From Renibacterium salmoninarum ATCC 33209 (GTDB lineage Bacteria; Actinomycetota; Actinomycetes; Actinomycetales; Micrococcaceae), in the NCBI RefSeq assembly GCF_000018885.1, contig NC_010168.1:1736001-1800000 (forward strand): DNA of 64,000 bases. Direction: 5' to 3'. Within the stretch, counting starts at the first letter, position 1. Each line of letters begins with the position of its first letter. The position numbers were made by a program, and so were the translations under genes. Below are positions 28,418 through 36,996 of the stretch, in pieces. The notes under the pieces were generated by a model that was given only the letters and a program-made list of their open reading frames with translations, did not search any database and was not told the DNA's origin.

Positions 28418-31084
28418 ATGTGCGGTATTGCCGGGTATTACGGCTATGGCGAAGACGAGGCGATGCTCAAAGCGATGAGCGCGACTATTGCTCATCGCGG
28501 GCCTGATGGTGAGGGTTTTTACACCCAGGATTCGGTGGGCTTTGCGCACCGCCGACTCGCGATCATCGATGTAGCCCACGGCCAAGAGCCGATGATCAGC
28601 CAGGACGGCAAAACGGTGCTGGTCTACAACGGCGCGGTCTATAACTACCTAGATCTGCGTGCCGAGCTAGAAGCACTGGGTCGCACTTTTGTGACTAATT
28701 CAGATACTGAAGTTATCTTGCAGGCTTACGAAGAGTGGGGCGAAGAGTCTTTCGACCGGTTCAATGGCATGTTCGGCTTTGCCATCCATGATCAGGCGAA
28801 GCAGAAACTCATCTTGGCTCGCGATCACTTCGGTATCAAGCCGCTTTATTTTGCTAATACTGGCACTCCAGATGCCCCCGCACTGGTCTTTGGATCAGAA
28901 ATCAAACCGCTGCTCGCTACCGGCAAGGTCGCCAAAAAGGTCGACGAGCGAATTCTTTACCGGTACTTGCAATTCCGAATTCACGATGAAGAACCAGCTA
29001 CCTTCTTCGATGGCATTCTGAAACTGATGCCTGGCGAAAAGCTGGTTCTGGATACCAGCACCGGCGAGCACGCCATCAGCATGTTTACGCGGCTGCCTGA
29101 AGAGCTCAAAGAGCTCGCCAAAATCGACACTCCTTACTCGAAAGCCGTCATCGATGAGTACCGTGAGCGGTTCACCGAAAGCGTGCGACTGCGTTTGCGG
29201 TCTGAAGTCCCGGTGGGCACAGCACTATCCGGCGGACTGGACTCTTCCGCCGTCGTCGTGACGATCAATAAACTCATGCAGGAAAAAGCTGCCGCTACGG
29301 ATTCGCTCGGCAGCACCCAGCAGACTTTCTCGGCGGTTTTCCCCAACTCGATCAACGACGAAGAAAAATATGCTGATGCGGTAATTGCGCGTTGCGAGGG
29401 AAACGTCACTAGTCACAAGATCAAGCCGAAATCTGCCGAGTTCGCTGAGGATCTAGAAGACTTCGTGCGGACGCAGGAAGAGCCGATCATTTCCTCTGGC
29501 CCTTATGCGCAGTACCAGGTGATGCGCAAGGCATCCCAACACGTTACGGTGCTTCTGGACGGCCAGGGTGCTGATGAAATGATGGCCGGTTACATTCCTT
29601 ACTACTTTGCTTACCTTCGTCAGCTGAAGAAAAAGGGCCAGTACGCCAAACTAGCTAAAGAAATGCTCTCCAGCTCAGACATTTTGTTCCGGCTGGGTCG
29701 TTTCCGCCTGCAAGACGCAGTTACTGTGCGGAAACAGATCACTATTGGTCCGTTGCTGGCTAAATCCTTCACGGCGCAACATAAGAGTGAGCGTTTTAGC
29801 AATATTCCAGACAATATGAAGCTGCGTCTGATCGACGATCTTTTCCACAAATCGCTGCCCTCGGTGCTGCGCTATGAGGATAAGAACACGATGCGCTTCT
29901 CGATCGAGGGTCGCGTGCCGTTCCTGGACAAGGAAGTCGTCAAATTTCTCTTCAGCTTGAGTGATGAATCGATCATCAAGGGCGGCTGGAACAAACGGAT
30001 TTTGCGCGATGCGACCCGTGGCTTGCTGCCGGAAATGATTAGCAACCGCCGGAACAAGATTGGCTTCACCACCCCTGAAGCCGAGTGGTTTGTGAACATG
30101 AAGGAAAAGCTCTACGAGATTTTCCTCTCTTCCTCCTTCGAGGCCCGTCCTTATTGGAATAGCGATGCCGTGCTCTATGCCTTTGAGGAATACCTCAGCG
30201 GCAAGTCCTCCGGCTCAACCATGGTGTTCTGGCGCCTACTCAACACCGAGCTCTGGTTGCGCGAATTCTTTGATGAGCCTGAGGTCAAAGTCGGCATCGA
30301 GGGCAAGAGCGACTACATTCCTAATGCGGATAAGCAGCTCGAGATCACGGTGCCAGCCGACGGTAAGACGTATCGTCGGTACCCCTTGCGGACCGAAATT
30401 TTCTACAAGGAGACCGACCTGGACCCGGCGACTCTGAGCTACGTGCAACGCTTTGTTGATGGCTTGCCAGCGGCCGGTGCCGAGCATAACGCAGCCACTG
30501 CTGATGCGCCGTGGTACCTCTTTGTCAGTGAAAAAATCGTCGCGATGACGCAAGGCCGATCAATTCCGGTCTGGGACATCAAAGTCAGCGCCGCAGCGCG
30601 GACCTTGAGCAAGTTTGTGGTGCGCAACCCCGGTGGTATTGGGTTAGCTAGCCCGTGGTCAATGCAATTGGCCATCGAAGAGGTTGGGCTCCCCCGAATT
30701 CTTTGGGCATCTTTCCGATCGGTGATCGGTAAGTTCCAGGGCAAGAAGGGCGTCTTTTACGACGTCGTCGGGCACAATATTAACGCCATTGATGGGGCCG
30801 CTGGTTACCAGGTGGGCACCTCGACGCACTCCGTAAAGTACGCTCCGATCGATCCCGACGGCGTGGCACGCAGGTTGAGCGGCAAAATCCGAGATCTGCT
30901 GCCTGCCGAGTTCGCGAAGAACTTTGCCGGAACCGCAATCATGGACGCAAACGATCTGGGTGTGGTGGCCTTGGGCCACGACACAGCGTTGTCGAAGGAT
31001 GTTTTGGAAGGAATCTTCAAAGATAATCCGCAAGGTCAAAGCACCGAAACGACGCCCATGTCGATAGTTTTTCTGCAGAAGTAA
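28418..31084 (+). CDS. asnB: asparagine-synthetase-like amidotransferase fused to a CofE-like domain
   Basis: An 888-residue protein, about 250 residues longer than AsnB. The N-terminal Ntn glutaminase begins MCGIAGYYG (Cys2 nucleophile after Met removal). The ATP-pyrophosphatase domain carries SGGLDSS at residues 271-277, GQGADEMMAGY near 383 and the AsnB-type end FWRLLNTELWLREFF (604-618). After a linker, residues 652-888 form a separate domain with (D/A)PWYLFVSEKIVAMTQGR near 697, GIGLASPWSMQLAIEEVGLPR, a VVGHNINAIDG loop and TAIMDANDLGVVALGHD near 839. This pattern resembles coenzyme F420-0:glutamate ligase (CofE) proteins; that match is from memory. It is followed by a strong terminator. 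Substrate unknown: asparagine synthesis or amidation of another glutamyl compound are both possible. The ribosome site GAGGTGAGG precedes the ATG. Confidence 0.85.
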   Translation: MCGIAGYYGYGEDEAMLKAMSATIAHRGPDGEGFYTQDSVGFAHRRLAIIDVAHGQEPMISQDGKTVLVYNGAVYNYLDLRAELEALGRTFVTNSDTEVILQAYEEWGEESFDRFNGMFGFAIHDQAKQKLILARDHFGIKPLYFANTGTPDAPALVFGSEIKPLLATGKVAKKVDERILYRYLQFRIHDEEPATFFDGILKLMPGEKLVLDTSTGEHAISMFTRLPEELKELAKIDTPYSKAVIDEYRERFTESVRLRLRSEVPVGTALSGGLDSSAVVVTINKLMQEKAAATDSLGSTQQTFSAVFPNSINDEEKYADAVIARCEGNVTSHKIKPKSAEFAEDLEDFVRTQEEPIISSGPYAQYQVMRKASQHVTVLLDGQGADEMMAGYIPYYFAYLRQLKKKGQYAKLAKEMLSSSDILFRLGRFRLQDAVTVRKQITIGPLLAKSFTAQHKSERFSNIPDNMKLRLIDDLFHKSLPSVLRYEDKNTMRFSIEGRVPFLDKEVVKFLFSLSDESIIKGGWNKRILRDATRGLLPEMISNRRNKIGFTTPEAEWFVNMKEKLYEIFLSSSFEARPYWNSDAVLYAFEEYLSGKSSGSTMVFWRLLNTELWLREFFDEPEVKVGIEGKSDYIPNADKQLEITVPADGKTYRRYPLRTEIFYKETDLDPATLSYVQRFVDGLPAAGAEHNAATADAPWYLFVSEKIVAMTQGRSIPVWDIKVSAAARTLSKFVVRNPGGIGLASPWSMQLAIEEVGLPRILWASFRSVIGKFQGKKGVFYDVVGHNINAIDGAAGYQVGTSTHSVKYAPIDPDGVARRLSGKIRDLLPAEFAKNFAGTAIMDANDLGVVALGHDTALSKDVLEGIFKDNPQGQSTETTPMSIVFLQK

Positions 31085-31086
31085 CA

Positions 31087-31130
31087 AAATAAGGCCGTGA
31101 ACCACTACCTCGTGGTTCACGGCCTTATTT
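31087..31130 (+). terminator. intrinsic terminator after asnB-like gene
   Basis: 19-bp perfect stem (31087-31105 with 31112-31130), six-base loop, AT-rich base and GC-rich centre (GGCCGTGAACCAC). It ends with TTATTT and starts three bases after the stop. The opposite-strand A run also lets it stop the DUF1508 remnant. Confidence 0.88.
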
Positions 31131-31138
31131 CTTGCTCG

Positions 31139-31326
31139 CTATTCGTCTTTCGGAACTTCGACGACCTGCGAATCGGCATTGCGACGGACTGAGTCGATAC
31201 CGTTCAACGCGCTTTAATCTTTGTTTTATATCCCTGTGAAGTTGCAATGACCTCGCCATTGCCAGCCTTCAATCGGAAACGGAAACCGCCGGACTTATCT
31301 TCATAGAGCTCAAACTTGTCTGCCAT
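31139..31326 (-). pseudogene. YegP-type DUF1508 protein, frameshifted
   Basis: The first 40 codons from ATG 31326 read MADKFELYEDKSGGFRFRL and on through KAGNGEVIATSQGYKTK, the typical DUF1508/YegP domain. The frame then hits TGA at 31204-31206. Shifting frame by two bases near 31208-31212, inside a CGCGC run, restores the expected ALNGIDSVRRNADSQVVEVPKDE ending at TAG 31139-31141. The full length of 62 codons is right for a single-domain member. The simplest reading is a 2-base CG duplication. The rest is undamaged, so the loss is recent, or a sequencing error. Family members are small proteins of unclear, possibly stress-related, function. Confidence 0.78.
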
Positions 31327-31484
31327 GCCTGAACCTCTCGTTGTGCGGAGACCTTTCGGCAACCGCGAAATGGAATCCAACAGTCCCAGTGTAGGTGCGC
31401 ATTCTTAAAATGAAAGGATATTTTTCCTCGCATTTCACTTAGATGCAGATTGCCCAAGGCAGCTGTGCGTGAAAGAGTCGACTC

Positions 31485-33518
31485 ATGCCTATTTCTTCTG
31501 CGGATTCGCTGACGAATCCCCTGCTCCAATCCAGCACGTTGGCTTACGGCCTGCCCGATTTTGGCGTAATAGCGCCGGAGCACTTTTTGCCGGCGTTTAC
31601 TGCTGGCTTTGAAGAACACCTTCTTGAGGTTGCCGCAATTCGAGACAATCCAGAACCAGCAGATTTTCAAAACACTGCCGTAGCAATGGAACGCTCGGGT
31701 ACCTTACTGGGCCGCGTTGCGCGAGTCTTCTTTAATTTATCCTCCGCTGAAGCGAACGATCAGATCAAAAATATTGAAAAGACGATTGCACCGAAACTCA
31801 GCGAACACTCGGATGCAATCCAATTGGATTCAGCGCTTTATCAACGATTTGCCGCGATTGACGTTAGTGCGCTTTCGGGCGAAGATCTCCGGCTGGTCCA
31901 GGACTATCTCGACGACTTTCGACGGCGCGGCGCAGCACTAGCGGAATCGGCCAAAACCCGACTCCGCGAGCTGAATACCGAGCTTGCTAAGTTGAGCACG
32001 CAGTTTGGCCAGGACAGTGTGGCCAACCTGAACAGCGCAGCGGTTCTGGTTTCAGAACGAGCAGCACTTGATGGTTTGTCCGACGTCGAAATTGCAGCTG
32101 CTGCCGAAGCCGCCGAACAGGCCGGGCACCCGGGCGAGTTTCTTTTGACTTTGATCCTGCCAAGTGGCCAACCAGCTTTGGCTTCGCTGAACAATCGACA
32201 GCTTCGACAGAAGCTGCACACGGCTTCGGTTGGCCGCGGCTCGGATAGCAAGGGAATTGATACCCTTCAGACTGCGAAAAAGATGGCTATGTTACGCGCG
32301 GAGCGAGCCAAGGTAGTTGGCTTTGCCAACCACGCCGAGTACGAGACGTCTAATCAAACCGCGCCAACGCTTGCCGCTATTGCGGAAATGCTCGCAAAAC
32401 TGGCGCCAGCTGCGGTCCGCAATGCTGAAACCGAGGCGACGGCTCTCGCAGAACAAGCTGGCCACGCGATCGAGGCCTGGGACTGGACGTATTACTCGGA
32501 AAAGGTTCGCACCGCCCGCTACGACATTGATATGTCTGGCCTCAAGCCGTATTTCGAACTTGATCGGGTGCTCCATGACGGCGTATTTTTCGCCGCGAAC
32601 CGCTTGTACGGACTAGCCTTTGAGCTCCGCGAGGATCTCAAAGGCTACCACCCCGATGTTCGAGTCTGGGAAGTAAAAAATCGAGATGGCAGCGGCCTTG
32701 GCCTGTTCCTTGGTGACTATTTCACCAGAGACACCAAGAACGGTGGTGCCTGGATGAATCCGCTCGTCGAACAGTCTGAACTCTTCAACGAGCAGTCAGT
32801 GGTGGTAAACAATCTCAACATCTCCAAGCCGCCTGCGGGCGAACCCGTACTACTTAGCTTTGATGAAGTGGTTACCTGCTTCCACGAATTCGGTCACGCG
32901 CTACACGGGTTGTTTTCTCAGGTGAAGTACCCGCGATTCTCCGGCACAAGCGTGCCACGGGATTTCGTTGAATATCCCTCCCAAGTCAATGAGATGTGGA
33001 TCCTCTGGCCCGAGGTCGTGGCCAATTACGCCCGGCATCATGTCAGCAATGAGGCACTACCCACCGAGGTTATCGACAAACTGCGTGCAGCCAGTCTGTG
33101 GGGCGAAGGTTTCGCGACTACTGAGTACTTAGGCTCCGCGCTTCTTGATCAAGCTTGGCATAATATTGCCGAGGGTACCGATCCCGGCGATCCGTTGGAA
33201 TTTGAGCGCGCGGCCTTGCAGGCAGCTGGCGTCAACTTGCCTCAGCTGCCGCCAAGATACCGAACAGGCTATTTCAGCCACATCTTCGCCGGCGGCTATT
33301 CCGCTGGGTACTACGCCTACATTTGGTCCGAAGTTTTGGATGCTGACACGGTCGAGTGGTTCAAGGAAAATGGTGGTTTGACGGCGGAAAATGGCGATCA
33401 TTTCCGGCGCGAGCTGCTTTCAAGTGGCAACAAAATCGACCCGCTACAAGCCTTCCGGAACTTCCGAGGCCAGGATGCAAACATTCAGCCGCTACTCACT
33501 CGGCGTGGGCTGAACTAA
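31485..33518 (+). CDS. dcp: M3 family zinc peptidyl-dipeptidase (Dcp-like)
   Basis: Zinc metallopeptidase that removes dipeptides from the C-terminus of peptides. The 677-residue protein is nearly the same length as E. coli Dcp and follows it closely over the whole length: NPLLQSSTLAYGLPDF, GLKPYFELDRVLHDGVFFAANRLYG, YHPDVRVWEV, GGAWMNP and the zinc-binding CFHEFGHALHGLF with HEFGH at residues 467-471. The C-terminus PRYRTGYFSHIFAGGYSAGYYAYIWSEVL is also diagnostic. There is no signal peptide, so it should be cytoplasmic. It is followed two bases later by a GNAT gene, probably translationally coupled. Confidence 0.93.
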   Translation: MPISSADSLTNPLLQSSTLAYGLPDFGVIAPEHFLPAFTAGFEEHLLEVAAIRDNPEPADFQNTAVAMERSGTLLGRVARVFFNLSSAEANDQIKNIEKTIAPKLSEHSDAIQLDSALYQRFAAIDVSALSGEDLRLVQDYLDDFRRRGAALAESAKTRLRELNTELAKLSTQFGQDSVANLNSAAVLVSERAALDGLSDVEIAAAAEAAEQAGHPGEFLLTLILPSGQPALASLNNRQLRQKLHTASVGRGSDSKGIDTLQTAKKMAMLRAERAKVVGFANHAEYETSNQTAPTLAAIAEMLAKLAPAAVRNAETEATALAEQAGHAIEAWDWTYYSEKVRTARYDIDMSGLKPYFELDRVLHDGVFFAANRLYGLAFELREDLKGYHPDVRVWEVKNRDGSGLGLFLGDYFTRDTKNGGAWMNPLVEQSELFNEQSVVVNNLNISKPPAGEPVLLSFDEVVTCFHEFGHALHGLFSQVKYPRFSGTSVPRDFVEYPSQVNEMWILWPEVVANYARHHVSNEALPTEVIDKLRAASLWGEGFATTEYLGSALLDQAWHNIAEGTDPGDPLEFERAALQAAGVNLPQLPPRYRTGYFSHIFAGGYSAGYYAYIWSEVLDADTVEWFKENGGLTAENGDHFRRELLSSGNKIDPLQAFRNFRGQDANIQPLLTRRGLN

Positions 33519-33520
33519 AA

Positions 33521-34210
33521 GTGACCGGGGTGCGAGTCCGCATCCGCGACTGCGAGCTGGTGCAAGCCGAATGGCTGCGTCAGTCCGCAGTCGCGGCGGG
33601 TGGAAAAATCTTTAGTACCCACAACATCAATTGGGCTTGGAACCCCAATGAACAAAGTCTCTACGGCTTGTTCCCGGCATCGGCTGAGGGCAGCGGACTG
33701 CGGCCAGCGCTTACCGAAGCCGTCCGTTTAGGCGTAAAAACGGTCGGTATCTGGGCGAATGCTGCAGTGCGCCTACCGCAAGCTTTGCAGCTTGGTTTTG
33801 AGGCCGGTTGGCAACCTTGGTGGATGGCGGCCTCAGTAGCCGAGATCCCGCTGGACGAAAGTCCCCTGACGACCCATCATGGTCTAGACCTTGCAAAGGG
33901 AGCGTGGCAAGCCCAAATAGATTTCGACGGCGAGTGGGCTGCCAGCGGGACACTGTTTGCTCCCCAGCTCGGTTTTAGCTCAGACGTGGTTCGCACCGGG
34001 CTTGGTGGCATCTTCGACATGTACGTCGCCCAGGAACACCAACGGCAAGGTCTTGGAACGCGAGTTTTGCGGGCATTGGCTGCCCGGGCAAAGCAGGAGG
34101 GCTTGGATGCCTTGGTCTTAAACTCAACGCCAGCTGGCGAGCGGTTATATCGATCAAACGGCTTCGAGCTAATTGGTCGCGGCCAGACGTACTGGCTACA
34201 TTTGGGTTAA
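33521..34210 (+). CDS. GNAT family N-acetyltransferase
   Basis: A 229-residue protein. The C-terminal third is a clear GNAT domain: DMYVAQEHQRQGLGTRVLRALAARAKQEG carries the acetyl-CoA-binding Q/R-x-x-G-x-G/A loop, and ALVLNSTPAGERLYRSNGFELIGRG the last strands. The N-terminal 130 residues (RIRDCELVQAEWLRQSAV..., LYGLFPASAEGSGLRPALTEAVRLGVKTVG) look like a degenerate second GNAT half, so this may be a tandem-GNAT protein. The GTG at 33521 is two bases past the dcp stop, so translation is probably coupled. The frame is open further upstream inside dcp, which is ignored. Substrate unknown. Confidence 0.8.
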   Translation: MTGVRVRIRDCELVQAEWLRQSAVAAGGKIFSTHNINWAWNPNEQSLYGLFPASAEGSGLRPALTEAVRLGVKTVGIWANAAVRLPQALQLGFEAGWQPWWMAASVAEIPLDESPLTTHHGLDLAKGAWQAQIDFDGEWAASGTLFAPQLGFSSDVVRTGLGGIFDMYVAQEHQRQGLGTRVLRALAARAKQEGLDALVLNSTPAGERLYRSNGFELIGRGQTYWLHLG

Positions 34211-34314
34211 CCGAACGTTGCAGCAGTCCAGACCGCAACCGAACAGGCGATCGACTTGCTGTGGTTCTACTTTGGCAATTCTAGATACCTCTCGCTCACA
34301 GAGGACGACGGACC

Positions 34315-34872
34315 TCAATCAGCCCGTCGATAATGCAGCGCGACCGCGCCGTTGCTGAGAGGTATTGCCGAGATCAGCTTGAGGCGTCGGGTACTGGGCA
34401 GGCCACTCTGGTAAAAGGTGGGGCCGTGGCCAGCAATCATAGGTTGGAGGAGCAACTTATACTCGTCGATCAGACCCAGTCGGTCCAGCTCGGTCGCAAG
34501 TTTGCCGCTGCCGACGAGGATTCCATGGGGAATCTGATCCTTGAGTTCCTGCACAGACGTGCGCAGATCTCCGGCGATATGGCGGCTGTTGGTCCATCGA
34601 AAGTCGTTGCGCGTCGACGATACAACGTACTTCGGCTTAGCTTCCAGTTTGAGGGCCAACTCACGCATCGCTGCCGGCGCATCGACGTCGCCGCAGGCTA
34701 CCGCCGGCCAGTAGCTCTCCATCAGCTCATAGGTGATGCGCCCCCAGAGCATTGCGCCGCTCTCGTCCATCAGAAGAGTGAAGTGAGCGTGCGTCTCATC
34801 ATCGGCGATGCCTTCCTGGTGGTCAACGCAGCCATCTAGGGTGACGTTGATGCCAAAGGTTAAAACTCCCAT
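34315..34872 (-). CDS. dihydrofolate reductase-fold protein (RibD C-terminal type)
   Basis: A 185-residue protein of the RibD_C/DHFR-like family. The start MGVLTFGINVTLDGCVDH is characteristic: a strand, then a SLDG/TLDG turn. Further motifs are LMDESGAMLWGRITYELMESYWP and LKDQIPHGILVGSGKLATELDRLGLIDEYKLLLQPMIAGHGPTFY, where GSG(K)LA binds the cofactor in relatives. Members are NADPH-dependent reductases of mostly unknown substrate, and many are misannotated as DHFR. It is not part of a riboflavin or folate cluster. It is convergent with the GNAT gene, and a 400-base gene-free stretch follows upstream. Confidence 0.88.
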   Translation of the reverse strand: MGVLTFGINVTLDGCVDHQEGIADDETHAHFTLLMDESGAMLWGRITYELMESYWPAVACGDVDAPAAMRELALKLEAKPKYVVSSTRNDFRWTNSRHIAGDLRTSVQELKDQIPHGILVGSGKLATELDRLGLIDEYKLLLQPMIAGHGPTFYQSGLPSTRRLKLISAIPLSNGAVALHYRRAD

Positions 34873-35290
34873 ACGACGATTCCTCCTCTGCCGTCGGCTT
34901 TCGCCACGAAAACAATGGATTCTGCTGTATACATCAACAGTAAAGTCGTCATCAGTCAGACGTCAACGAGGTCATGAGGTGGAGACTGGGCTGGAGCTAT
35001 GGCGTGCTGGCAAGGCCACACGCTGCGGTGCACTGTCAGATCCGGGCTGTTGGGGGCCAGGCGCTCTAAGCCCTCTGGACCCCGACCGGTGCGAACGTCT
35101 GTTGAGACTAAGCCAGCATGCAGCAGGAGTTTTGACCATCGCACTGACGAAGCCCCCAAGGCTTTAGCTTTGGGGGCTTCGGTACAAACAGCTTTCGAAG
35201 GAGGGCTGCCTATTCGATGTCCTGGAGGCCTTCCGATCATGCAGCCAGCCGGGGGGCGCAACGGAGCCAGAAAACCCTCGGCTATCTGGT
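34873..35290. other. gene-free stretch between DHFR-like gene and pdxS
   Basis: About 420 bases. Every frame here looks like non-coding shadow (Arg/Pro/Ser-rich, no motif). It holds the promoter side of the DHFR-like gene and the 3' flank of pdxS, including the hairpin near 35148. I could not recognise an insertion sequence, but it marks one edge of the block that separates pdxS from pdxT, so a decayed mobile element is possible. Confidence 0.4.
35148..35181 (-). terminator. hairpin downstream of pdxS
   Basis: 15-bp stem (35148-35162 with 35167-35181, one G-T pair) and a TTTA loop, built on AGCCCCCAA / TTGGGGGCT. It is about 110 bases beyond the pdxS stop. No T run follows on either strand, so it is a weak terminator or a repeat. 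Confidence 0.5.
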
Positions 35291-36190
35291 TTACCAGCCG
35301 CGCTCGGCCAAACGGTGTGGTTCTGGAATTTCTTCGACATTGATGCCGACCATGGCTTCACCCAAGCCACGCGAAACCTGAGCAATCACGTCAGGGTCAT
35401 CGTGGAAGGTCGTCGCTTTGACGATCGCAGCAGCCCGCTGGGCCGGGTTTCCGGACTTGAAGATGCCCGAGCCAACAAATACGCCGTCGGCGCCAAGCTG
35501 CATCATCATCGCAGCGTCAGACGGCGTAGCGATTCCGCCCGCGGTGAAAAGCACAACCGGTAGCGAGCCGCGCTCAGCTACTTCTTTCACCAAGTCATAA
35601 GGCGCTTGCAGTTCTTTGGCGGCAACATAAAGCTCGTCTTCAGCCATCGAGCTTAGGCGGCTGATCTGAGCACGAATCTGTCGCATGTGCGTTGTCGCAT
35701 TGGAGACGTCGCCAGTACCAGCTTCACCCTTGGAGCGGATCATCGCCGCGCCTTCATTGATCCGGCGCAAAGCCTCACCAAGATTGGTCGCACCACAGAC
35801 GAACGGCACCGTGAACTGCCACTTATCAATGTGGTTGGTGTAATCCGCGGGGGTCAAAACCTCTGACTCGTCAATGTAGTCAACGCCAAGCGACTGCAGC
35901 ACCCGAGCCTCAACAAAATGGCCAATTCGAGCCTTTGCCATGACCGGGATTGACACCGAGGCGATGATCGAATCGATCATGTCCGGATCGCTCATTCGCG
36001 ACACGCCACCTTGGGCGCGAATATCCGCAGGGACTCGTTCCAAAGCCATTACCGCAACTGCACCGGCGTCTTCGGCGATTCTCGCCTGCTCAGCGGTGAC
36101 CACATCCATGATCACACCGCCCTTGAGCATTTCCGCCATACCGCGCTTGACCCGATTGCTGCCGGTAACCGACGTCGTCAACTCGCTCAC
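35291..36190 (-). CDS. pdxS: pyridoxal 5'-phosphate synthase subunit PdxS
   Basis: Makes PLP from ribose 5-phosphate, glyceraldehyde 3-phosphate and ammonia supplied by PdxT. The 299-residue (beta/alpha)8 protein is highly conserved. Catalytic K86 lies in [15 protein letters not shown]154 in [11 protein letters not shown] and D29 in GGVIMDVV, the same spacing as in Bacillus. [29 protein letters not shown] forms the phosphate site. The C-terminus ends RLAERGW. Its glutaminase partner pdxT is 7 kb away. It lies 156 bases after pgsA on the same strand, where mycobacteria have patA and pimA in between. Confidence 0.97.
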   Translation of the reverse strand: MSELTTSVTGSNRVKRGMAEMLKGGVIMDVVTAEQARIAEDAGAVAVMALERVPADIRAQGGVSRMSDPDMIDSIIASVSIPVMAKARIGHFVEARVLQSLGVDYIDESEVLTPADYTNHIDKWQFTVPFVCGATNLGEALRRINEGAAMIRSKGEAGTGDVSNATTHMRQIRAQISRLSSMAEDELYVAAKELQAPYDLVKEVAERGSLPVVLFTAGGIATPSDAAMMMQLGADGVFVGSGIFKSGNPAQRAAAIVKATTFHDDPDVIAQVSRGLGEAMVGINVEEIPEPHRLAERGW

Positions 36191-36345
36191 GCTTTTCCTC
36201 TTTTTCGCTCAGATGAATTGGCCTGCCCGATCTGCAGGGCGTGCCTAGCGTCGATACTAGTCGGATCAAGGGAGCAAGAGGGCCAATTTTTGAGGAACTG
36301 CACGCTTTAAGGGCCACACGATTTTCCGTGGCCTGATTGGCAGTA

Positions 36346-36963
36346 TTAGCTCGCTGTCCAAGCTTTTGCTTGCTCACGGACCGTCAATACACGTTGGAAA
36401 ATGGTCACCACGCTGGCAATTGCGAGCACAATGAGCACCACCAGCAGCACCCAGGACGGTATGCCAAGGCCAACCAGTCCGGTCGCTACCAGCACAACCA
36501 CAAGCCGCTCTGAGCGCTCAGCAATCCCGACATTGGCCGTCAGCCCTAGGCCCTCAGCTCGCGCCTTGCTGTAGGAGACTAATGAACTTAGCACCAAGCA
36601 GATCAGGGCCAGAATCGCGATCGTTGGATTGGCGCCGCCGAGAAAAAACCAGATTACGATGCCGGTAAAGACGCTGCTATCCCCCACCCGGTCCAGATAC
36701 GAATCGAGAAAGGCGCCCCAAGGACCGGGTCTATCCAGTTGGCGAGCCATCAGCCCGTCAATAATGTCTGAAAAAACGAACACGGTGATGACCACGGTGC
36801 CCCAGAACAACTGGCCCATCGGATAGAAGATCAAGGCACCAGCCATCACACCAAGCGTGCCCACAACGGTGACGGCGTCAGGAGAAACTCCCCACCTAAC
36901 CAACAGCCGGGCAATCGGCATGAAGATTGCGGCAAACAGACCTCGCGCGTATTTATTTAGCAT
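36346..36963 (-). CDS. pgsA: CDP-alcohol phosphatidyltransferase (phosphatidylinositol phosphate synthase)
   Basis: Transfers a phosphatidyl group from CDP-diacylglycerol to inositol phosphate, the first committed step to phosphatidylinositol in actinobacteria. The 205-residue integral membrane protein carries the full CDP-alcohol motif D66-x2-D69-G-x2-A-R-x8-G83-x3-D87-x3-D91 (DIIDGLMARQ...GAFLDSYLDR), which holds the metal ions. About five hydrophobic helices follow. It sits between HIT and pdxS, the position of pgsA1 in Mycobacterium. The usual downstream neighbours, the lipid acyltransferase PatA and mannosyltransferase PimA, are absent. A weak hairpin (GGCCAC/GTGGCC at 36312-36333) lies behind it. 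Confidence 0.93.
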   Translation of the reverse strand: MLNKYARGLFAAIFMPIARLLVRWGVSPDAVTVVGTLGVMAGALIFYPMGQLFWGTVVITVFVFSDIIDGLMARQLDRPGPWGAFLDSYLDRVGDSSVFTGIVIWFFLGGANPTIAILALICLVLSSLVSYSKARAEGLGLTANVGIAERSERLVVVLVATGLVGLGIPSWVLLVVLIVLAIASVVTIFQRVLTVREQAKAWTAS

Positions 36964-36996
36964 CCGGAGTCAGGCCCCCGGCCAAGCAGCAGCAAC

